From positions 1 to 9,585 of the forward strand of contig JAMPYE010000144.1 of the NCBI GenBank assembly GCA_023700825.1: DNA of 9,585 nt. The letters run 5' to 3'. A program made the position numbers and the translations under genes. The notes beneath the pieces were generated by a model. The model made no database searches. It saw only the letters and a program-made list of their open reading frames with translations, and was not told where the DNA came from. Source of the DNA: Thermoanaerobaculia bacterium (lineage in GTDB: Bacteria > Acidobacteriota > Thermoanaerobaculia > Gp7-AA8). Within the stretch, counting starts at the first letter, position 1, and the number at the start of each line of letters is the position of its first letter. Positions 1 through 5,067 of the stretch are shown in pieces.

Positions 1-86
1 GCAGAATCGAGAATCCAGTAAGCACCACGGCTGCAGCCTGCCGTTTCTGGATTCTCGATTCTGCGTTCTGACTTCTAACTTCTGCT
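1..86. repeat. Heptamer-based inverted repeat (hairpin) downstream of the STAS gene
   Basis: Bases 1-18 are a perfect reverse complement of 47-64, an 18-bp stem around a 28-base loop. The loop itself contains the palindrome GGCTGCAGCC (29-38). The right arm belongs to a degenerate 7-base tandem array: TTCT recurs at 45, 52, 59, 66, 73 and 80, each followed by three variable bases. The left arm keeps the same period, with AGAA at 3 and 10. It lies 12 bases beyond the stop of the minus-strand STAS gene, so it could act as a transcription terminator or mRNA-stabilising hairpin. Any U-tract would lie outside the window. It may instead be one copy of a dispersed intergenic repeat; see the related element at 6457-6631. 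The repeat structure is seen directly; its role is inference. Confidence 0.8.
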
Positions 87-98
87 TTGTTTCGGTCT

Positions 99-461
99 TT
101 AGGACGCGGCGGGCAGTCCGAGCTCCTGTGCGGCGCTCTCTTCGTCCGGGTAGATCTTTGCGTACTGCGCGAGGCCCATGATCTGGAAGGTCTTCTGGAT
201 GACGGGAGTGAGGCAGCAGAACGCGATCTGCCCTTCCTTCTCGGTCATCTTCTCGATGACCTCGATCAGAATGCTGATGCCGATGGAGTTGACGATCTTG
301 GTTTCGCGAAGGTTGAGGATGAGCGTGCGGATGCCGTCGTCCATGAGCTCGTAGGCGCGCGACGCGATCTCCTCGCCTCCGAGGTTGTTGATGTAGCCCC
401 GCGTGTAGAGGACCGCCGCATCGCCTTTGCGCTGGACCGTCACTTTCAAGTCGTCAGTCAT
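99..461 (-). CDS. STAS-domain anti-sigma factor antagonist (SpoIIAA/RsbV-like)
   Basis: A 120-residue protein that is a single STAS domain, the usual size for stand-alone anti-sigma factor antagonists. In partner switching the unphosphorylated protein binds the kinase/anti-sigma factor and frees its target; phosphorylation on a serine ends the binding. The segment IVNSIGISILIEV (56-68) aligns with the SpoIIAA phosphorylation loop, making Ser59 the likely phospho-acceptor. The end of the domain (KTFQIMGLAQYAKIYPDEESA, about 90-110) is typical of the family. ATG at 461 is chosen because the domain begins there, a GAGAG-like ribosome site precedes it, and it overlaps the kinase stop by 8 bases (ATGACTGA), implying translational coupling. 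The frame stays open upstream to 593, but that stretch is antisense-like low-complexity sequence inside the kinase gene. The stop is TAA. The cytoplasmic partner is very probably the adjacent kinase; the final target is unknown. Confidence 0.9.
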   Translation of the reverse strand: MTDDLKVTVQRKGDAAVLYTRGYINNLGGEEIASRAYELMDDGIRTLILNLRETKIVNSIGISILIEVIEKMTEKEGQIAFCCLTPVIQKTFQIMGLAQYAKIYPDEESAAQELGLPAAS

Positions 462-903
462 CGCGTCGTCTCTCGGAAAATTTGACCATATGAATGGTGG
501 TGCCATCGATCCCCGACTCGATGTCGAGGTCGTCGACGTGGGCGCGCATGATCTGGAGCCCCCAGCCCCGCTTGCGAGGAGCTTCGGTGGCACCCGGCTC
601 GCGGCGCTTTACTTTCGAAGGGTCGAAGCCAACGCCACGGTCTTTGATCCAGACCTCGAGCTTCGCTCGGCCGTCTTCGGAGATCCCTCCGAGGAATCTT
701 AGATAGATGCGCTCATCGGCGCAACACGCGTGTTCGCGCGCGTTGATGCAGGCTTCGATGATTGCGTGGGAGATTTCGTCGATCTCGACGCTGCCCATGC
801 CGAGGGTGCGAGCCAGATCGGCGGCAGTCTTGATGACGGCCAGCTCGATATCCTCGACCAGTGGCAGAGTAAGCTCGACCTGTCGATCGACGGCGTCAGT
901 CAT
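454..903 (-). CDS. GHKL-type serine-protein kinase / anti-sigma factor (RsbW/SpoIIAB-like)
   Basis: A 149-residue single-domain histidine-kinase-like ATPase. Visible motifs are the N box (EACINAREHA, 50-59, Asn53 for Mg-ATP), the G1 box (DRGVGFDP, 88-95) and the G2 box (RGWGLQIM, 112-119). There is no dimerisation/phospho-His domain, so it is an anti-sigma/serine kinase rather than a sensor kinase. Such proteins bind a sigma factor or another effector and phosphorylate their cognate STAS antagonist, here encoded immediately downstream with an 8-base overlap. ATG at 903 gives the normal family length; the frame is open further upstream but without domain content, and only a weak ribosome site precedes 903. 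The membrane-protein gene upstream ends 29 bases before this start, so the three genes look like one transcript. The target sigma factor or effector is not in the window. Confidence 0.9.
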   Translation of the reverse strand: MTDAVDRQVELTLPLVEDIELAVIKTAADLARTLGMGSVEIDEISHAIIEACINAREHACCADERIYLRFLGGISEDGRAKLEVWIKDRGVGFDPSKVKRREPGATEAPRKRGWGLQIMRAHVDDLDIESGIDGTTIHMVKFSERRRDD

Positions 904-932
904 CAGTTCAGACTCGCGGGTGGCAGTGGGTA

Positions 933-1094
933 TCAGAACTGGAGAAACAGAGTCGCCGCGACCTTGATCCAGCTTGGGATTCCGAGCAGGCTGTCGTACG
1001 CGAACAGAAGCAGTGTATTCATCGCGAGCACGGCGGGCAACACATACCCGGCATTCACGGCAACTTCGAGCTTCCTGCGTACGAGTGCGGTCAT
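933..1094 (-). CDS. Small membrane protein, 53 residues, unknown function
   Basis: I do not recognise this protein. It has a basic N-terminus (VRRKLE, 5-10), a hydrophobic helix at about 17-36 (GYVLPAVLAMNTLLLFAYDS) and a second short hydrophobic stretch at 40-53 (IPSWIKVAATLFLQF). That suggests one or two membrane passes with an N-in orientation. Support for a real gene: ATG at 1094 is preceded by a GAGAGGG ribosome site (1101-1107) at good spacing; a strong sigma-54 promoter match lies 48 bases upstream; and the stop is 29 bases before the anti-sigma kinase. The frame extends to 1181, but that would place the start upstream of the predicted transcription start, so the shorter form is preferred. 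As first gene of the operon it might anchor or tune the partner-switching pair, which is inference only. Confidence 0.65.
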   Translation of the reverse strand: MTALVRRKLEVAVNAGYVLPAVLAMNTLLLFAYDSLLGIPSWIKVAATLFLQF

Positions 1095-1117
1095 TTTCGT
1101 CCCTCTCAACTGGCGCT

Positions 1118-1129
1118 GGGTTGAAACCC
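1118..1129 (-). other. Small hairpin at the 5' end of the predicted operon leader
   Basis: The bases read GGGTTTCAACCC on the minus strand, a perfect inverted repeat able to form a 4-bp stem with a 4-base loop. It would begin about two bases after the transcription start predicted from the sigma-54 promoter (near 1131). It lies upstream of the ribosome site at 1101-1107. A hairpin at the extreme 5' end can protect an mRNA, but no function is shown here. Confidence 0.35.
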
Positions 1130-1141
1130 GCAGGGAGAGAG

Positions 1142-1158
1142 AGCAAGGCGGCTGCCAA
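1142..1158 (-). promoter_or_regulatory. Sigma-54 (-24/-12) promoter for the small membrane protein-kinase-STAS operon
   Basis: On the minus strand the bases are TTGGCAGCCGCCTTGCT. Compared with the sigma-54 consensus YTGGCACG-N4-TTGCW, all positions match except the two at C-G, which are swapped to G-C. The invariant GG and GC are ten bases apart as required. The -12 base falls at 1143, predicting transcription from about 1131 and a 37-base leader with a GAGAGGG ribosome site before ATG 1094. A sigma-54 activator gene ends 157 bases upstream on the same strand, which fits. The match is seen directly; use in the cell is inference. Confidence 0.65.
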
Positions 1159-1234
1159 CTTCTTGGAGCGCGTCGGAACAACCGTAAGTGTTTTGTTTGG
1201 AGAAGTTAACGCAACCGTGTCGGCGGGTCGCCCG

Positions 1235-1258
1235 TCACCAAAATGGGGCATTTCACCA
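1235..1258 (-). promoter_or_regulatory. Candidate upstream activator site for the sigma-54 promoter
   Basis: Plus-strand AAATGGGGCATTT (1241-1253) is a perfect 5-bp inverted repeat around GGG, and it is flanked by direct copies of TCACCA at 1235 and 1253. Its centre is about 116 bases upstream of the predicted start at 1131, within the usual distance for dimeric enhancer-binding proteins. The likely binder would be the Fis-type helix-turn-helix protein encoded next door. A second, wider inverted repeat (TGTTTTGTT at 1189-1197, AACAAAACA at 1298-1306) lies in the same gap. Confidence 0.3.
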
Positions 1259-1314
1259 CAGTGCGAATATCGAAACGAGAAACGCTGCCACAAAATCAAC
1301 AAAACAAACGAGTT

Positions 1315-2841
1315 CTAGTTGATGTCCGAAAATTCATCAAATGACCTATTTTGGGACAATGCGTCGCGCCAGCGGTACACGGTCTTTCGATCGACGCCCA
1401 GGATCCTCGACGCCTGCGACATGTTCCCCCGAGTCTCGGTGAGAACTTTCGCGACGTACCGCAGTTCCAGCTCTTTCAAGGTGGGGAAATTCTCCCCAAA
1501 TCCCTCGATCCCCCCTCCGCCTTTCGCATCCGGCAGATGGAGGTCGGCCGCGCCGATCACTGGATCCACCGCGAGCGCCACCGCCCCTTCGATCAGATTC
1601 TCGAGCTCGCGCACGTTCCCCGGAAACGGGTAGCCGAGGATCTTCTCGAGCGCCTCGGGCGCGAGCCGGATGTCGGTCCGCCCTTCGCGCGTCCCGTACT
1701 TGTCGAGAAAGTAGCGGACGAGCTTCGGGATGTCCTGGCGCCTCGCGCGGAGTGGCGGAAGCACGATCTCGACGACGCGAAGCCGGTAGTAGAGATCCTG
1801 GCGGAACTCGCCTTTCTCGATCATCGCCTCCAGGGGGCGATGCGTCGCCGCGAGAATGCGCACGTCGACCTTGATCTTCTTCCGACCGCCGAGCTTCTCG
1901 ATCTCGCGCTCCTGGAGCACGCGCAAGAGCTTGGCCTGAAGCGTCATCGGGATGTCGCCGATCTCGTCGAGAAAGACCGTCCCCCCTTGCGCGAGCTCGA
2001 ACTTCCCCGGGCGAGCCTCGACTCCCGTCGCGACGCCGCGCTCGATTCCGAAGAGCTCGGATTCGAGGAGTGTCTCGGGAAGCGCCGCGCAGTTCAGCGC
2101 GATGAACGGCTTTTCCCGGCGCGGCGAATTACCGTGCACGAGACGCGCGATCATCTCCTTGCCCGTTCCCGACTCGCCGCGAATCAGGACGTTCGCGTGG
2201 CTGTCCGCGACACGTGCCACCAGGTCGATCACGCGCTGCATCTCGGGAGAGTCGCCGATCATCAGCCGGTTGCTGAACTCGCGCAGCATCCTCTCCCGCA
2301 GCGATCGGTTCTCGCTCTCGAGCGACTCGCGCATGCGGTTGAGCCTCGCGAAGTTCCGCGAGTTGTCGATCGCGGCGGCACCGATCGTCGCGAGCGACGC
2401 CAGAAAGCGGAGATCGTCGTCGACGAAACTTCCCGAGACCGGGCCGCGCTCCTCCTTGCCGACGACGCCGACCGCGCCGAGCAGCGCGTCTCCCGCCAGC
2501 AGCGGCGCCACGAGCACCGCGCCCCCGGTCTCGCCGAGAAAGTCGACCACGGTGGTCGACAACGGCGTGCGCATCGCGAGCACGCGCTTTACCGGCTCGG
2601 TCGCCATCACCCGTTCGACCGACTCACCCTCGGCGAGCCCCAGCGCGTAAAGGTGCTGCAGCTGCGACTCCGAATCGAGCGAAACGGCGAAGCCGATCGT
2701 CGCGTCGAGCACGGAGATCGCCCGCTGCATCAACTCCTCGAGCAGGTCTCCCTCCGGCCGGAGCGAGCTCAGAGCCCGGCCGATGTCGTAGAGCGCCTCG
2801 AGCTGGAGTAGCTTGCGCCGAAGTTCGAATGGGACCTGCAT
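1315..2841 (-). CDS. GAF-AAA+-Fis sigma-54-type transcriptional activator with variant GAFTGA loop
   Basis: A 508-residue enhancer-binding protein. The N-terminal GAF sensory domain (about 10-165) is followed by a coiled linker (about 166-190), the AAA+ domain (about 194-430) and a C-terminal Fis-type helix-turn-helix (MSQASRILGVDRKTVYRW, 474-491). AAA+ motifs: Walker A GESGTGKE (222-229), Walker B GGTVFLDE (286-293), sensor I AATH (331-334), arginine-finger region FRQDLYYRL (346-354), sensor II in GNVRELEN (408-415). The sigma-54-contacting loop, normally GAFTGA, reads GVATGV (269-274). Family members hydrolyse ATP to remodel sigma-54 holoenzyme. The missing loop Phe makes normal sigma-54 contact uncertain, although a sigma-54 promoter lies just downstream. 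The GAF ligand is unknown and there is no receiver domain, so control is probably by small-molecule or protein binding. ATG at 2841 has only a weak ribosome site. It is divergent from the DUF2520 gene. Confidence 0.92.
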   Translation of the reverse strand: MQVPFELRRKLLQLEALYDIGRALSSLRPEGDLLEELMQRAISVLDATIGFAVSLDSESQLQHLYALGLAEGESVERVMATEPVKRVLAMRTPLSTTVVDFLGETGGAVLVAPLLAGDALLGAVGVVGKEERGPVSGSFVDDDLRFLASLATIGAAAIDNSRNFARLNRMRESLESENRSLRERMLREFSNRLMIGDSPEMQRVIDLVARVADSHANVLIRGESGTGKEMIARLVHGNSPRREKPFIALNCAALPETLLESELFGIERGVATGVEARPGKFELAQGGTVFLDEIGDIPMTLQAKLLRVLQEREIEKLGGRKKIKVDVRILAATHRPLEAMIEKGEFRQDLYYRLRVVEIVLPPLRARRQDIPKLVRYFLDKYGTREGRTDIRLAPEALEKILGYPFPGNVRELENLIEGAVALAVDPVIGAADLHLPDAKGGGGIEGFGENFPTLKELELRYVAKVLTETRGNMSQASRILGVDRKTVYRWRDALSQNRSFDEFSDIN

Positions 2842-2860
2842 ACCGTTTCGGGTCCGAGGG

Positions 2861-2878
2861 CGCCGCCCGAGGGCGGCG
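2861..2878. other. GC-rich hairpin in the divergent intergenic region
   Basis: CGCCGCC (2861-2867) pairs with GGCGGCG (2872-2878) around CGAG. It lies 20 bases upstream of the activator start, so it would sit in the 5' leader of that minus-strand mRNA if transcription starts further out. No U-run follows on either strand, so it is not a standard terminator. It may affect translation or be a protein-binding palindrome. Confidence 0.35.
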
Positions 2879-2927
2879 TCTTCGCCGCAACCAGTTTCAG
2901 CCCTCGCCGCCGATTTCGCAACGCCGT

Positions 2928-2933
2928 TAGACT
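2928..2933 (+). promoter_or_regulatory. Candidate -10 element for a leaderless DUF2520 transcript
   Basis: TAGACT lies seven bases before the ATG at 2940, and no Shine-Dalgarno-like sequence precedes that ATG. If the element is used, transcription would begin at or very near the A of the start codon, giving a leaderless mRNA. No convincing -35 box is seen at the usual distance. Confidence 0.3.
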
Positions 2934-2939
2934 ATATGG

Positions 2940-3779
2940 ATGAAACTCGGGATCGTCGGAGGCGGACGCGCCGCGTGGGCGTTCGGCAGCGCGTGGGCTG
3001 CCGGCGGTGGCGGCATCGAGGGAATCTCCGTGCGCGAAGGCTCCGCGAGCAGGCTGCCCGAACTGCTCGACGCGCCCCGGCTCGCGATCGACCAGCTCGT
3101 GGCGGCCGCCGACATCGTCGTCGTCGCCGTCACTGACAGCGCGCTGCCGGAGCTGTGCCGGTCGATCGCAGCGATCGCACCCGCCGAACGATGGCTCTTT
3201 CATCCGAGCGGGTCACACCCGAGCTCGCTCTTCGCGCCGCACCTTCGGGCGTTCAGCCTTCATCCCCTTCGATCGCTCCCTTCTCCCGGCGCCGAAGCGC
3301 CGCTCGACGGCGCGCTGCTCGTCTTCGAGGGCCCGATCGAGGCACGCGAGGTGGCGTCGGGCATTGCGACACGCGCTCGCGCCCGTGTCTCCAGCATCGC
3401 ACCCGAGGCAAAAGGCACCTACCACGCGGCAGCGGTGCTCGCCGCGAACTACCCGGCGGCGCTCCTCTCGATGTGCGAGCTGCTGCTCCGCGACGCGGGA
3501 GTGGAAGGCGTGGGCAGCGACGACATCGCCGCGCTGGCGATCTCGGCGATCGAAAACTGGGGCCGAAGCAACGACTCGCGACGCTTCACCGGGCCGGTCG
3601 TTCGCGGCGACGCGGACATCGTTCGAAAACACTTGGATCTTCTAAGCGATCGGCCCACAATGCAGTCGGTCTACGCGAGCCTCGCGCTAGAGCTCTGTGA
3701 AATCGTTCTGCAGCAGGAACCACAAAACACGCGCGTGAGAAGGGTCCGCGAGGCCCTGCTCGCCGCCTCGCTTCCTTGA
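2940..3779 (+). CDS. Rossmann-fold / DUF2520 domain protein (dehydrogenase-like)
   Basis: A 279-residue protein with the two-domain layout of the Rossmann-like plus DUF2520 family, related to the 6-phosphogluconate dehydrogenase / ProC / ketopantoate reductase superfamily. The dinucleotide-binding motif is GIVGGGRAAWAFG (4-16), followed by a strand-turn VVAVTDSALP (61-70). DUF2520 hallmarks are FHPSGS (87-92), FSLHPLRSLP (105-114), KGTYHAAAVLAAN (158-170) and GPVVRGD (218-224). It is expected to bind NAD(P) in the cytoplasm; the substrate is unknown and I assign no reaction. ATG at 2940 begins directly with the nucleotide-binding strand, so it is the natural start. It lacks a ribosome site and may be leaderless. 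It ends 52 bases before the MglA start, with that gene's promoter overlapping its stop codon, so the two need not share a transcript. Confidence 0.85.
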   Translation: MKLGIVGGGRAAWAFGSAWAAGGGGIEGISVREGSASRLPELLDAPRLAIDQLVAAADIVVVAVTDSALPELCRSIAAIAPAERWLFHPSGSHPSSLFAPHLRAFSLHPLRSLPSPGAEAPLDGALLVFEGPIEAREVASGIATRARARVSSIAPEAKGTYHAAAVLAANYPAALLSMCELLLRDAGVEGVGSDDIAALAISAIENWGRSNDSRRFTGPVVRGDADIVRKHLDLLSDRPTMQSVYASLALELCEIVLQQEPQNTRVRRVREALLAASLP

Positions 3780-3805
3780 TTCGTTTTGGAAGCGGGTGCT
3801 ACCAT
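3776..3805 (+). promoter_or_regulatory. Predicted promoter of the mglA-mltD region
   Basis: TTGATT (3776-3781), an 18-base spacer, then TACCAT (3800-3805) preceded by TG at 3797-3798 (extended -10). The predicted start is near 3812, about 20 bases before ATG 3832. The -35 box overlaps the TGA stop of the upstream gene. Confidence 0.4.
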
Positions 3806-3831
3806 CGACCCCTACCTCGGAGCAGGAGCGG

Positions 3832-4062
3832 ATGGTCTTCTTCAATTACGCGACGATGCAGATGGCCGCGAAGATCGTGTACTACGGTCCGGGCCTCTGC
3901 GGAAAGACCACCAACCTCCACTACATCTACCAGAAGACCTCCTCGCAGAGCCGCGGCGAGATGGTCAGCCTCGAAACCGAGACCGACCGGACCCTCTTCT
4001 TCGACCTCCTGCCGATCGACGTCGGCGTCATCGGCGGCTTCAATACCCGCCTTCAGCTCTAA
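3832..4062 (+). CDS. MglA N-terminal reading frame ending at the premature TAA
   Basis: If the TAA is real and obeyed, translation gives a 76-residue fragment. It contains the P-loop (19-27) and switch I (about 51-57) but ends just before the TVPGQ motif. It lacks switch II, G4 and G5, so it could not bind or hydrolyse GTP as MglA does and would probably be degraded. The ribosome site GGAG (3819-3822) and AGGAG (3824-3828) are well placed. A GTG at 3796 would extend it by 12 residues that have no counterpart in MglA. Confidence 0.6.
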   Translation: MVFFNYATMQMAAKIVYYGPGLCGKTTNLHYIYQKTSSQSRGEMVSLETETDRTLFFDLLPIDVGVIGGFNTRLQL

Positions 4063-4155
4063 ACGGTTCCGGGCCAGGTCTTCTACAACACGACGCGCAA
4101 ACTCGTCCTCAAAGGCGCGGACGGCCTGGTATTCGTCGCGGACTCGCAGAAGGCG

Positions 4156-5031
4156 ATGGTCGACGCAAACCTCGAGAGCTTCGGCAACCTGAGGGAGAAC
4201 CTTGCAGAGATCGGCCTCGACCTCGACGAGCTGCCGGTCGTTCTGCAGCTCAACAAGCGAGACCTTCCCAACATCCTGCCGCGGGAAGAGCTGCACAAGC
4301 TGCTCGACCCCGACGGGCGATACGAGAGCGTCGAAACCTCCGCGCTGACCGGCCAGGGAGTTTTCGAGACTCTCAAGCTGATCTCGAAGCTGACGCTCAA
4401 GAACCTCCGAAAGCGGATGATGGGCGACGAGCCGGCGACGAAGATCGCGCCGATCGTTCGCGAGCGCGGGCTCGCGACCCCGCCCGCCGCGCAGGGGGCC
4501 GCAGCGAAAGCTCCCACACCAGCGACCGCTCCGACGCAGAAAGCACCGCCTGCGACACCCGCGGTCGAGCCGCCGGCGGCACCGGCGGCGCCGACGCCGG
4601 TGGAGATTCCGGCAGCACCGCAGGAGCCGGCTGCACCGGTTGCCGCCGCGGTAGCCGAAACCGCCACGCCCGCGCCCGCCGCAGCGGAGGCCAGCGGAGT
4701 CAAGCACGTGAAAGTGCGATCGTCGGTCGACGTCATGGCGGAACTCGACTCGCTTCGAAAGAGAGCGACACAGGGGACGAAAAAGAGCTCGACGTCAGCG
4801 CTGGACGCTCTCAGCGCCCTCGGAGCGATGACGACGAAGAGGCGCGCCAGATCGATGGCGGTCAAGGCGAGTGGCGACGCGGCGTCGAAGACGAGGCGCG
4901 TGCGGATCACGGTGCAGATGGAAGACGCCGACCGGAACTCGCTTCAGGTCGAGGAGAAGCTCGTCGAACTGCAGGACACGGCGGAGCCTTATCAGGTAAA
5001 CTTGAAGATCGATTTCGGGACGGCGCATTAG
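4156..5031 (+). CDS. MglA C-terminal reading frame (G4/G5, Ala/Pro linker, C-terminal extension)
   Basis: The frame is open from right after the TAA to 5031. The first ATG is at 4156 (Met109 of the full protein), 93 bases past the stop. AGAAGG precedes it by only two bases, so efficient restart is doubtful. A 291-residue product would hold G4 NKRD and G5 ETSAL but no P-loop, so it is not a GTPase by itself. After the GTPase fold come an Ala/Pro/Thr linker (4470-4700) and a C-terminal piece with a helical segment (SSVDVMAELDSLRKRA), a Lys/Arg-rich stretch, and an acidic strand-like end (RVRITVQMEDADRNSLQVEE). I recognise no family for this tail. The stop is TAG, 36 bases before the transglycosylase start. 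Confidence 0.55.
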   Translation: MVDANLESFGNLRENLAEIGLDLDELPVVLQLNKRDLPNILPREELHKLLDPDGRYESVETSALTGQGVFETLKLISKLTLKNLRKRMMGDEPATKIAPIVRERGLATPPAAQGAAAKAPTPATAPTQKAPPATPAVEPPAAPAAPTPVEIPAAPQEPAAPVAAAVAETATPAPAAAEASGVKHVKVRSSVDVMAELDSLRKRATQGTKKSSTSALDALSALGAMTTKRRARSMAVKASGDAASKTRRVRITVQMEDADRNSLQVEEKLVELQDTAEPYQVNLKIDFGTAH

Positions 5032-5067
5032 CGCGCCCGGCAGCCGGGGTGGTGGGAGCGAGAACGA

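Larger units (their letters stand above)
3832..5031 (+). pseudogene. mglA: MglA-type small GTPase with C-terminal extension, interrupted by in-frame TAA
   Basis: Read through codon 77, this frame encodes 399 residues. Residues 1-195 are an MglA-type Ras-like GTPase: P-loop GPGLCGKTT (19-27), switch I TDRTLFF with Thr54, G3 TVPGQ (78-82) with the catalytic-position Gln82, G4 NKRD (141-144), G5 ETSAL (168-172). MglA is the polarity/motility switch of Myxococcus. An Ala/Pro-rich linker (about 215-288) leads to an unrecognised basic-then-acidic tail (289-399). Codon 77 is TAA (4060-4062), where MglA has Tyr, so one base change from TAC explains it. No frameshift is present and all motifs beyond the stop are intact. 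GGAG/AGGAG precedes ATG 3832, where MglA homology begins (VFFNY); an upstream in-frame GTG at 3796 lies inside the predicted promoter. No mglB is nearby. This is a recent nonsense mutation, a sequence error, or readthrough. Confidence 0.85.

Noticed and set aside
1351..2811. A 486-codon plus-strand frame opposite the sigma-54-type activator.
   Set aside because: It lies antisense to a protein with every AAA+ motif in place; low-complexity Arg/Glu/His-rich translation with no recognisable domain.
2842..2939. A sigma-54 promoter upstream of the activator gene (autoregulation).
   Set aside because: No GG-N10-GC arrangement with a usable flanking match is present on the minus strand.
4060..4062. 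Stop-codon reassignment (TAA as sense) across the organism.
   Set aside because: The STAS gene ends at TAA with a normal family length, and other genes end at TAG or TGA at expected places.
4040..4080. A frameshift as the cause of the mglA break.
   Set aside because: The frame before and after the TAA is the same, and residues 70-76 and 78-85 align to MglA with just one position replaced by the stop.
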